A stretch of 64,000 nucleotides of DNA. Source: Haberlea rhodopensis. Lineage: Eukaryota; Streptophyta; Magnoliopsida; Lamiales; Gesneriaceae. The stretch is taken from contig CAJQUN010000007.1 of NCBI GenBank assembly GCA_907163345.1, positions 3,045,206 to 3,109,205 on the forward strand, in the 5' to 3' direction. Both the position numbers and the translations under genes were made by a program. The notes beneath the pieces are model-generated. The model was not told where the DNA came from. It did not search any database and saw nothing but the letters and a program-made list of their open reading frames with translations. Shown here one piece after another: positions 44,303-54,969 of the stretch (position 1 is its first letter; every line of letters begins with the position of its first letter).

Positions 44303-46880
44303 CTAATTAATCCTCCTACAATTCTTCCTTATCTGGCCTTTTGATCCACTAAGAGGACTAATGTCACCCATTCTTATCATTGCTGCAACAAAATCATCAC
44401 TAAAAGCTTTAGGGTTCTTGCTATATGTTTCGACAAGCGAATCAGTGGATCCACCATTGTAGAGTATTTGGTCAGAATGCAAGAGTCCAGTCTTCACCAG
44501 AAGAAGTTTGTAGTAATTGTTGTCAAATGTTGTTGATGTTTTAAGGTCTAGAGGGGCCAAGTTGTTGTCTCCAACCCCATTCCGACTAGGGCAATTGGTT
44601 TGCCTTGTTCTTGCAAATGATGGATCGATGTTTGTTTCATTGTATATCCGGTTTCTAAATAATGTGCATCTTGCATTCCCAATGGTGTGTGCTCCTGCTT
44701 ATCAAATATCGAACATATAATTAAATTTTAATATTATATACGTAAAACCTCTATAATTAATAATGTTGGGATCATGAAATTTTATTCGTTTAGAGGGTTA
44801 TTAATTAATCCATAAATTAATAATTTATCAATTTAGATAGTGTTTTTTATTAGGTGATATAAATTTAGTTATATAAAAAATCATTGTATGTATATGTATC
44901 ATATTTCGTGAATTGATTTTAAAAGAAAATTTATTGCACATACTTATATTTATAAAAATAAATACGATGATACTCATTGTTTTTAATACTTAAACAATAA
45001 ATCCAATAAAGTCACTTGCATGGATTCATTATACTAGAATTAAATATATTTAACGTGTGATGGTGAAGAGAACTACCATATAAACAACAATATTTTATTG
45101 AATTGTCCTAATTATGTTTGTAATTTTATATAATTATTAATTTATGACATTGACGAGACCATAGATTTATATAAGGGTTTTCTTAAAAATTATTATTAAA
45201 ATTACTAATTTTATAAACTAGCCCAAGTTTGGACCGAAAAATATTATTTTAGAGAAGTTGTCAATTTGTCAAATATTAATTTACGGAGGTTTTAGTATAG
45301 TCAGATAGAATCTCCTACATAAAAGATTGGTGAATACATCATAAACTAAATAAAATAGGTAGATCGGTAGGAGTTAGCCTAGGTATAATATATTTTCTGG
45401 TTATAGTTTTTCATTGAATGGATATACATTTAATATACGCACATACCCGATAAGACTACCATGTCCTTAGCAGAGAGACCTCTAGATTGGAACCTGTTGA
45501 CAAGGTTAGAAAGCGTAGAAGTCGGGGGTGGAATCACACCGCTATTTGCAGATGAAAGGCTTGCTGTTATAGAATCCCTTCTTCCAACTTTAACGTCCCA
45601 TTTCGGTCCTCCAAGCTGCACATTAGCACATTACATGTCTGTACATGATTCATAGATTTTATCAAAATCTACGAGTGAGTGTGTATCAGTGTGTGTGTGT
45701 GTGTGTGCAAGTCTTTCATTATTAAAATTATTTTTGGTTTAATCAAGTTCAGTAACATATTGGTTGGTTAAATAGGAAAGGAAACTCACTTGTACAACAG
45801 AATCTCGCGCAGCGATAGCTACAATATCAGCACATGAGACGACCCCAGGACACGCAGACTCAACCTTGGACTTGATATCATCAATCACGTCGAAACCCCT
45901 TACTGAATTGCTGTTGGGAAGAGCGGTCTTCTCCCCAGTGAAAGAAGATGTGTCATCCAGTAGTATCGATCCATCGCACCCCTATTATTAGTAGCATTTT
46001 AAGAATTCATGTATTATGTAATGATTTGAATTTGTTAAAAATATAACTCTTTTTTGGGGTAAAAAACGGACAACCCCCAAACGTGACACCCTTTAGCACT
46101 TTATCCATTGACGTTTCAAAATGTGCACTTAACCCCATAAACAATATTTGGGAACAATTTTCCCGACTATTCTGGGTGCAAATTCCTTCACGTGAGTCGC
46201 ATATGCTACGGTCGATGGTATGTATGTATTTTCATATATTTTCTGCAAAAATTTTGTACACCTATCATAAAATACATGAAAATAAATTTTACGAGTATAC
46301 CACGGTCGAGGAAATTTGCTCATAAAATTCCTAAATAAAATACATGAAAAGATATACATACTCTCGATCGTGGCATGTGAGACGCATGAGTTTGCAGCCA
46401 GAATATTCGGGAAAATTGTTCCCGAATATTATTTAAGGGGTTAAGTGCACTACTTAAAATTGTTCAGGTGGTTAAGTGCATATTTTGAAAGGTTATGGGG
46501 TAAAGTGCTAAAGTGGTGCGCACTGGATAAACCATTTACGTTATTTATATATAGAGATATTATATTAACTACTATTAACTTGATAGGAGGGAAATACATA
46601 TACTACGAGGATTTATATGATGGTGTACAAAATATAAAAGTAATGAATAAGAAAATAATTACTTGGACGAAGCAATCATGGAAGTGAAGGCGGAGGAGTG
46701 ACGCACCCATGCGCCTTTCCTTTTCAACCGCCGACTTAACCACCGACTCCACCGCATCGAACACCTTCGGGCATGATTTTTTGTAATAATCAGTTGACAG
46801 CCAATTGAGAATGCAGCTATGACTAACAAACAGATTATCTTAATATTCAAAAGCATTAATATTGAAGGAAAGTAAGCCAT
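44303..46880 (-). CDS. Class III peroxidase (PRX52-like), four exons, exon 1 frame broken
   Basis: Exons: 46880-46663, 45981-45790 (192 nt, the usual size of peroxidase exon 2), 45615-45447 and 44694-44303, all with GT-AG introns. Such enzymes are secreted haem peroxidases that oxidise phenolics with H2O2 in the cell wall. Visible: hydrophobic signal peptide MAYFPSILMLLNIKIICLLV; distal haem region RLHFHDCF; GCDGSILLDDTSSFTGEK; substrate/calcium region SCADIVAIAARDSV; proximal histidine in GAHTIG; C-terminus MGDISPLSGSKGQIRKNC. In exon 1 the signal-peptide frame and the mature frame (LSTDYYKKSCP) do not agree: near 46790-46808 one base, or four (for example a lost CAAC), is missing relative to the family. 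No ATG lies in the mature frame before the stop upstream. The correct product would be ~323 aa. Either a recent pseudogene or a sequence error. Exons 2-4 look intact. Confidence 0.85.
46087..46518. mobile_element. MITE with ~130-bp terminal inverted repeats in peroxidase intron 1
   Basis: The left arm starts CACCCTTTAGCACTTTATCC and contains TGTGCACTTAACCCC and GGGAACAATTTTCCCGA. The right arm carries these inverted: TCGGGAAAATTGTTCCCGA near 46407, GGGGTTAAGTGCA, and GGTAAAGTGCTAAAGTGGTG ending 46518. About 150 bp of AT-rich DNA separates them. No ORF. Lies wholly within intron 1 (45982-46662). Confidence 0.7.
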
Positions 46881-47149
46881 TTTTATCTTCTCTCAAGAAT
46901 TTTAATTGGATCGATGACTTGAGAATGTGATGATCGCAAGAGGGAGCTATTTATAGGGTTCAAATAAGTTGAGTTTGTCTGGTCGATCAACTAGTAAAAA
47001 ATTTGAATCCTTTCCATATAGTTCAATTGATTGTATTTGGCGGGGGCAGGTTACCTAATTATGCATGGATGCCAAAATCCATTTGACTAATTGCTCACAT
47101 ATTTATAGATAAGCTAACAGATTTTGGATTTTATTGGCGGGTTATGTTA
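46881..47149 (-). promoter_or_regulatory. Peroxidase 5' flank
   Basis: The ~270 bp upstream of the ATG. TATTTATAG at about 46951-46959 (CTATAAATA on the minus strand) is a plausible TATA box ~70 bp before the ATG. Confidence 0.4.
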
Positions 47150-47350
47150 AACTATCGTCTAATCTAAAAGCTCAAGCTTGTAGAGAGATTGACCAAATTA
47201 TTTTTTACTCTCTAACACTTTCCATCACTTGGGCCAATTTATTCTTTTTTTTTTAAGATCCATCAAATAGATATTTCATGTGGTTTAAGTTCGTGAATTT
47301 GGCAAGATACTACGATGCCATGTTGAATTACCGTCCAATCTAAAAGCCCG
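47150..47350 (-). mobile_element. TRIM-like miniature LTR element (family 2, copy 2)
   Basis: Carries the same repeat as at 43839: ATCGTCTAATCTAAAAGCTCAAGCTTG, CTCTCTAACA, then C-rich tract and ~110 bp interior. Then TACGATGCCATGTTGAATTACC with a second, truncated copy (CGTCCAATCTAAAAGCCCGAG). Confidence 0.5.
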
Positions 47351-47869
47351 AGATTAAATGTTTTATAATGTGACAAAACCAATGATACAGGAAAAAAAGG
47401 ATAGCGTGAATTGAGTTAGAGAAGCAAGTTGAATAACTGAATAAGAGACCAGGGTAGGTTGAGATTTTGTCAAAATTGAGTTCATATTGGTTTAGTATAT
47501 GCATGCATGCGTAACATAAGCGTACAGTATTTACTATTCCAACTAGGCTGGAGGCTCGTAAGAATTACAATTTTGATATAATGTATTTGTCAATTCTATC
47601 ATATGATCTTCCGGAGACATCCTCCGAAGCTACATCGATTACAAAATCTGAGTGGCAGATATTCTATAATGATGAATCTCGGGTTTTTTAACATGGATCG
47701 ATCATATAAAACCTGGATGGATGATGAAAAGAGTTAGTTTTTTTTTATCAAAAGGGAGGAAGAGTGATTTACAAGAGTCGAATCCGACTCAATTCCTAAG
47801 TGGGATGGTGGACTTTGCCACTGATGTGTCATACGCTCTTACAATGTCATTTGGAAATAATGTTTATTA
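47351..47869. other. Intergenic DNA, no gene seen
   Basis: AT-rich; only short chance ORFs and no repeat of note. Confidence 0.45.
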
Positions 47870-48185
47870 TCGTAAATTTCACTAATGATGATGCGAAATA
47901 TAGGTATTTGCAATACCAATTCTAAACTTTTATGGCTAATCAAATAAAGATTCATATAAATTGTTTTTAATAAAAAATAGACTCAAACATTTTTTTCAAT
48001 CGATACTCGTCCAAAACTTTTGTTTTTAATCAAAAAGTGATCTCAAATCTCATATGTAATTATAAGACTACTTTTGTTTTAAAAAAAATCGTAAAATTAT
48101 TTTTGATTAATTCTAAAAATTTTGGTATAGTATTAAAGAAAACATATATTTTATGCTACTATTTTTTAAAATTTACGATAATATA
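47870..48185. mobile_element. Foldback MITE family, copy 2
   Basis: Shares with copies 1 and 3 the motifs CTAAACTTTTATGGCTAATCAAATA, TTTTTAATCAAAAAGTGATCTCA and GATTAATTCTAAAAATTTTGG. The ends are more decayed (TTATCGTAAATTT against AAATTTACGATAA). Confidence 0.5.
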
Positions 48186-48946
48186 CTGAAAAGTCAAACA
48201 AAGAAAAATGTGTCCCGGCATAAACCTGATGTGATCGTGCCACCAAACACCAGCGACCATATTATTTAAATCTTATATCTCTAACTAATAACTCAATATT
48301 GTCAACATCGCATTCCTAATGTGCTTCTTTCCTTGAAATGCAGATTTAAGTATGGGAAACCATCCTCTTCAAGATTTATTCTATGCCATGAGGTAGCGCC
48401 GTATAGGGTACATCAAACCATTCATTAGGACTATTCCCACTTAACATCATTGGGAATATTTCCAATAAATGGTTGGATGTACCCCATGTGGTAGTATATA
48501 ATATTTCCCTCTTCAAAATGACCCAAAAAATTACTGCAATTTAGCTTCATTTTAAAAAAATAATAATAATAATTCTCCAACCAAAAAGTATATAATTAAA
48601 TTTCCATGTTCACGCATGTTGATTTCAATATCTAGCTATAAAAGATGATTGAAGATGATTATATTTTTTAAAAAAATCAATTTTTATGTATAGTTTTTTT
48701 TTATAAAAAAAACTAGAATTTCTCGTCATATGTTTTTTAATGAAAGCTTGTCTATGATGTTATGAAGTTTGTCATTAATGCTACTATTTTTAGAGATATA
48801 AAGTATTTGCCTCTTTAATGAAATGAAATGAAGTAAATAATTTTGAAGAATAATGCATGTTAGGGTATATTTACAACTTAAATAAGTAGCTCAATAGTTT
48901 CACTTTTTTCTTTTTAGACCAATCCCCGACAAAAGAAGGCACCATT
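48186..48946. other. Intergenic DNA, no gene seen
   Basis: A partial inverted repeat lies at ~48400-48490 (AGGGTACATCAAACCATTCATTAGG against CAATAAATGGTTGGATGTACCCC), perhaps another small MITE. The remainder is AT-rich and featureless. Confidence 0.45.
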
Positions 48947-49191
48947 TGTGTTTGGATTGAAAGATTTGAAATGGGGGTTCATTTGGATCGAGGGATTTGA
49001 AGCCATGTATTTCAAATCCATGATTTCAAATTTATTTAATTGTTTGGATTAATTTATGTTGAGTTTATTTCAAATACACAATTTTTTTAATTTATATAGA
49101 TGTAATGTTAATTATGATGGATTTGAAATACACCCAAGATGGATGTCAGTTCAAATCTCTTTCCAAATCAAATCTCTTAATCCAAACACAA
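48947..49191. mobile_element. Small MITE (~245 bp) with 23-bp inverted ends
   Basis: Left end TGTGTTTGGATTGAAAGATT, right end AATCTCTTAATCCAAACACA, two mismatches. Internal TTTGAAAT/ATTTCAAA motifs also fold back. No ORF. Confidence 0.55.
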
Positions 49192-49542
49192 CCTGAATGA
49201 ATTTCAAATTCCTCGCTCAAATCCACAATTTAAATTTTGGTAAAAAATTGAAGTGGGTTTTCCTCTCAAGGTATCAAAGGTTGAAGTATGTGGAACACTT
49301 AACACTCTGAATGTGTAGATTCCATGCTTTGAAGAAGCAAGTATCTATCAATTTTAACACCAAACAAAGTGAACGAGAACATCTAATCTTCTTTTGGAAA
49401 TTCATTAAATAATACAAATAACTGATTTTAACCATTATCGTTATAAAAAAGTGGAGGTCTCAAAAATTGAAACTTTGTCGTCGACAGTAAAGACGGAGAC
49501 ATTGAATTCAATTCATGGAGCTCTACATTATGTTTTGCATTA
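49192..49542. other. Intergenic DNA before element D
   Basis: No ORF or clear repeat. Its last five bases, CATTA, are the left target-site duplication of element D. Confidence 0.45.
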
Positions 49543-49766
49543 TGCCGAAGTTAATACATCTTCCCTAGATTTGATGATTTCTTACATACATGAATTACTT
49601 AAATTTGTATTGTAGGATTCACGGACTAGTTGATTCATGAATGTGTAGGTACATGGACTAATTGATACATGAATGTATAGGTACTAAGTATTGTATTAAT
49701 GTAGAGAGTCCATGAGAAGAAGAAATATTGATAAGAAGAAATATATTTACAAAAATATTTCCAATA
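49543..49766 (+). repeat. 5' LTR of element D (224 bp)
   Basis: Starts TGCCGAAGTTAATACATC, where the 3' LTR has TGTTGAAG, and ends CCAATA, where the other has CCAACA. Contains a ~35-bp internal direct repeat with GATACATGAATGTGTAGG motifs. The primer site follows at 49767. Confidence 0.85.
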
Positions 49767-49811
49767 ATTGGTATCAGAGTCTTTTCGGTTCGGAGCATCT
49801 CTCATATTGCA

Positions 49812-51699
49812 GTCATGTCAAATCCAAGGAACATCGCAATTTTTTCCACAATTTGCCGATGAAAACTATGATTATTGGAGTATCGAAAAATGAAGACAGT
49901 TTTCTTATCACAAGACTTGTGGGAAATGAGTCACAATTCCTAAAGAGGGGTTCTATTGCCGACGATAAAAAAAAAAGGAACAACAAAAAGATGCTAAAGC
50001 ATTGTGTTTCCTTCAACAAGCAGTAAGTGAAGCCATCTTTCCTAGATTGATGGGATCCACTACCTCTAAGCAGGCATGGGAGAGACTACAACAGGAATTC
50101 CAAGGGAGTTCCAAGATCAAAACCATTAAGCTTCAAAGCTTAAGACGAGAGATGAAAAATCTCAAAATGAAGGATATCGAGAATGCTATGCAATATACCA
50201 CCAGGTTGATCGATCTCGTTAATCAAATAAGACCATATGGACAAACTATTGAAGAGTCAAGAATTTTTCAAAAATTCTTGATTAGCCTCACAGAAAAGTA
50301 TGATCGCGTAGTCACAACAATCGAAGAATCCAAGGATTTATGTACTTTATCATTTGCCGAACTTATGGGATCTTTGCATGCATATGAGAACAGACTAAGC
50401 AGGAGAAGTGGAGAATCGTTATAGAATGCATTTAAATCCAAGGTCAATTTGAGTAATCTCAAATCCGAGTACAACAAAACGAAGGCAAAGGTCAAGGTGA
50501 AACCTCCCTTACAAAGGGAAGGCTAAGAAAAATGACTACCATCCTTGTGGTACTTGCAAAAGGACCAATCATTTGTAGAAAGATTGATATTTCAAAGGCA
50601 AGCCTCACTACACCAATTGAAACATGTTTGGGTAAAGAAAAAGATTGCAAAAACAAGGAGGAAAAGCACCAGGCTAAGACCAAGAAAATTTGTTCTTCAC
50701 TAGTCAAGTTGCAGAAGAATAAGTCAATAACACATGGTTTGTTGATAGTGGATGCAGCAACCATATGGCAGCAAATGAGCGTATATTCACTCTTGGATCA
50801 TTCTATCAAGACTAAAATCAAGATGAGGAATGGTGATCTGTTGGAATCCGAAGGCAAAGTCACAATTGCTATACAAACAAAGATATGTGCTAGATTTATT
50901 AAAGATGTTCTTATTATTCATTCTTTGCAATAAATCTATTAAGCGTTGGTCAAATGATTGAACATGGATACTCTTTTGCACTATGAGGGAAATCATGCAA
51001 AATAATTGATGAGAAAAATAACTTGGAGATAGCTGAGATAAATATGGGAATAGACATAAGTTTTCCTATCTTTGGGAATATCCTAAAGCTATGGCAGCTA
51101 CAATAGGTGATTCTCAACTTTGGCATCAAAGATTCATGCATTTCAATTATAATTTATCAAGGCTTCTCCATCAGAAAGGTATGATAAATTATTTACCTCT
51201 TATTGAAGCTAAAAATATTGTTTGTGAAGGATGCATGCTACGCAAGCAACATAGACACTCTTTTTCATTTATTAATGCATGGAGAACAACTAAACCTCTT
51301 GAGCTTGTACATACTGATGTTCGTGGTCCGATGATGATTTTTTTATATGAAAGCAGATATTTTATGTTGTTTATTGATGATTATTCTCGAATGACATGGG
51401 TGTCCTTTTTGAAAGAAAAATCTGAAGTCTTTGTAATTTTCAAGAAGTTTAAGTAGTTTGTAGAAACTCGAAGTGGTCACAAGCTGAAAACTCTGCGAAG
51501 TGATAGAGGATCCGAGTACAACTCGAATTAATTTGATCAGTTCTATGAAGCAGAAGGTGTCAAGCATCAATTGACAATAGCTTATACTCCGCAACAAAAT
51601 GGAGTCACGGATAGGAATAACAAAACATTTATGGAGACGGCAAAGATCCATGCTTCATGAAAAGAATTTAGCTACGAAATTTTGGGCAGAAGCAGTTAA
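49812..51699 (+). pseudogene. Element D gag, protease and first half of integrase
   Basis: Gag (UBN2 type) runs 49840-50424, including WERLQQEFQGSSKIKTIKLQ and ESKDLCTLSFAELMGSL. The protease active-site region is at 50740-50780 in a frame reading VDSGCSNHMAA. Integrase runs 51091-51699: LWHQRFMHFNYNLSRL, CEGCMLRKQHRHSF, ELVHTDVRGPM, IDDYSRMTWVSFL. It is cut by C at 51700 right after FWAEAVN. In-frame stops occur near 50422, 50930, 51455 and 51528, so no polyprotein can be made. Confidence 0.8.
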
Positions 51700-53183
51700 T
51701 GTTGGGATATGCCCTAAGACAAGTCATTAGATGATTGTTTTTGACATATAATGTATTATGATTTTATTAATGGCAAATCATTATTATATCTTATTCGAAT
51801 ATCTGTGCAATATGAATTGATATATAAGTTAATGTCCTTAGAATAATATTGTATTGTTCTTAAAGATTGTCCCTAGTCAAGTATTATCATGAATAAGGAT
51901 AATGATAATGCATTGAGACTAGTATGTTTTGATTGATGAATTAATTCATGGATATGGGATATCAAATCAACACATGGGTACATGTTAGAGAACGATGTAC
52001 TGGACAGACCCACCATGAGAATGCTACATGGATAGTTATATGAGTGTCATAAGCAATTCTCATAGTGATAATAATGTATGTAATCCTTACGACTTGAGAT
52101 CATCAGAGATCCCAACATAAGGAGTTATGTATCTTGATATTGTCAAACGTTACATTTAACATGGTAAACTATAAAGGCAGTTATTGGATACACTACGAAT
52201 TATGTAGAGGGATGTTGATTGATCAAGATAGGATTTGTCCCTCCTATATAACAAGAGAAGTGTTTGGGCCCTTGATCAAGTAAGACTAAAATGCATGTCC
52301 GTGCTCGAATGAGTCGATATGTGATATCGAGCTTATTCGTTTATTCTAGTTCTACTTGGGGATCAAGAAATAGAGATTGAATTTACGAGTATGACTTTCC
52401 ATGACTCGAGTTCAATCTAAACACATGGACAAAGGGACAAAGGGATTAAGTTACATGGTTAATATTATCACAAGTTCTAAGGTTATGTCGAGTCAATGAC
52501 ATTCTTGTAATTTGGGTAGCCTTGATGTGTTGCTAGATACCGCTCATTGCTTGTGACATAAAATCAGATTTTATGTCACTGCCAACATTACAAGATCCTA
52601 TCGGGTCGCACAAAAGATTAAATCCATAAGGGGAATTAAATTCATTGGATGAATTAATTAATTAAGAAGAGTCTTAATTACATGATTATAAGGATTTAAT
52701 TAAATCATGGGTTTGGGCCCATGAAGCTTTAAGAAAGTCTTGAACCTTTAATTAAATCTAATATATAAATGATATCAAGGTTAATTAAAAATTAATCCAA
52801 GACATCACAAAACCTAATCCCACTCCATAGAGCTCTCGGCCGCCGCCTCCTCTCCTCCTCCATCTTCACGCCGCCGCCGTGAATAGTGGTGGAAGGAACG
52901 GCCGCCGTTGATCGGTTTTGAACCGTGAGTTCAGCTTTGGTTCAAGAATAAGTCTAGCAACTTGTTCTTGAACGTCCCTTGTTCGATTTGATCGTGTGGA
53001 TACGGTAGAGGCAAGATCTTGGAGGTGTTGCTCGTGACTCGTGATTTGGCATCGTTTCTGCATCAAACACGCTACAAGGGTGAGACTCTTTTAATCATTC
53101 CGATATGAATACTCTGTATAGGTCCTCAGTTAGGAATCCAAATTTTTATTTTCGCTGCGCACTTGTGTGTTGGATTCCTTACA
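51700..53183 (+). repeat. 5' LTR of element C (1484 bp)
   Basis: Starts TGTTGGGATATGCCC and ends TGGATTCCTTACA. Contains a duplicated GGGACAAA/CAAAGG step near 52430-52445 absent from the partner. The minus-strand ORF 52866-53066 is an artefact that recurs in the other LTR. Confidence 0.93.
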
Positions 53184-53184
53184 G

Positions 53185-54969
53185 TGGTATCAGAGCCGTG
53201 TACAAAGCTCATATCGGAATTATGTGGTTAATCGTTTAATCATATTTTGATTTGTATTGCATGCTTTAAAACTGTATATTCATATATGATATGAAATAAA
53301 TCGAGTTTGTGAAATAATCGTATAATTGTATTTGATATAAATTGGCGAATTATTGTATATGATACAAGAAGGCGAAAATCGAATCTTAGCACATGATGGT
53401 TCGGCCACCACCATCACAAATGAACCACGGCTGCCACATGAGGGCTAGGGTTTTTCAAACCCTTGGCTCGAGATGGTCTAGCCGTTGTGGCTCATAGTTG
53501 TGCATGGAGGTGTCGAAACATGGCTAGGGTTTAGAACCCTTTAGGCTCGATAAAAGTCATATGCGGCGCATGTAGGTTCGATCCTTGTTCATGAAAATTG
53601 AAGGTCGATGGCTAGGGCCACATGAGGGCTACGGTTTTTGAACCTATTGGCTCGAGATGGTCAAGCCACCACCGTCATGAATCGTGCATGGAAAGGATGA
53701 GACGGCTAGGGTTTCGAACCCTAGCAGCCGCCGCATGGTGCACACGGCTATGGACCGTGACTTGGGCTAGGGTTTCGAACCCTAGGCTCATGCATGGTCC
53801 AGCCGTGTGGTTATGGTCTTGGAGCCCTTATGGTCCCTGGCTTGTGACGCGCCAAGTATTCGTGGCATGTGATGTCCTGAGCGTACGATAATTTCATAAA
53901 ATTTATTTTACAGTTTTATTGGAATTATATTTTAAAATGTTTAGAATTTAATTCATTAATTGTTATAGCATGTTTTATGTGTTTGTTTGAGCATGATGCA
54001 TGGTTATAGCCCTATGCCCTATTAGATAGGAGTTTGTGAATGTTTGTAATTTAATACGGTCTGCGAGTCGTGCCTTTTCTATTTTTTTGAATGTATTCCC
54101 TCCCCTATGCTCCCCCTCGAATGTAACTCGAGGAATTCTCTAAATCATGTAATTGTTATATAGTTTAGTTAGAGTTTGTATTGATGGAGATCAATGAAGA
54201 TGGACCATGGTGCCGGGATGAGAAGGCCATTCACAAAAGGGAGCCAAAGAGGTGCTTTGAGAAGTAACCTTAGGTGGACTTTTAGGATCTTCTCATTGGC
54301 TTGAGAAAATCGCTAGTATGAGCTATAACCATGTCACATTTACTTTATGTTCATGTATGAGATGCATGTTTATTGTTTTATTTAATATTGATGCTTGATA
54401 TATATATATCTAGATATGTATATATTCATATATGTACCAGACATTTTTCAATATTAATAAAATCATGAGATCAATAAATCCCTCTTATAATATTAAGTTT
54501 TAAGATGCCTTCCAATTAAAAATACTCGTCAAGACTTCGATTGAACATGTGTGGGTTTGCCAAAGCAAAGCACCGTGACAATCTTAGTAAGACGCGAAAG
54601 GATAAAAGTGATATCCGTGTTATTTAAAATTGGGTTCGACTTAACTAGCGTTATCTCAATAGGATTGGGAACCTAGAGGCATGAGGTTGGAAAATAATTC
54701 ATCAGATGAATTTGAACAAAGCGTTGTTCGTCCAACCATCCAAGAATTGCATGTGATTGTAATTGACAAAGAGTTGTCTACCTAAATAACCGAGTCTTGG
54801 GCGATTAGCCAAAGCTAACTCAAAATTAAGTGAAATATGGATATTGGCCCACTAAAAGTTTCGAGGGTTGATAATTTTAAACAAAATAGTGGGAGTGTCA
54901 TTTAATATAAGACCATGTTAAATGATTAAAATCATAAACTTATTTTGCATATTTATATTGTAGATATCC
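53185..54969 (+). other. Primer site and untranslated leader of element C
   Basis: Primer site TGGTATCAGAGCC at 53185-53197. About 1.8 kb precede the polyprotein start. Telo-box palindromes recur at 53440-53790 (GCTAGGGTTTCGAACCCTAG near 53703 and 53766; half-copies near 53445 and 53525). Homologous to the leader of element B. Confidence 0.7.

Noticed and set aside
52866..53066. 66-codon minus-strand ORF repeated at 60110-60310
   Set aside because: Located in both LTRs of element C, antisense, without similarity.
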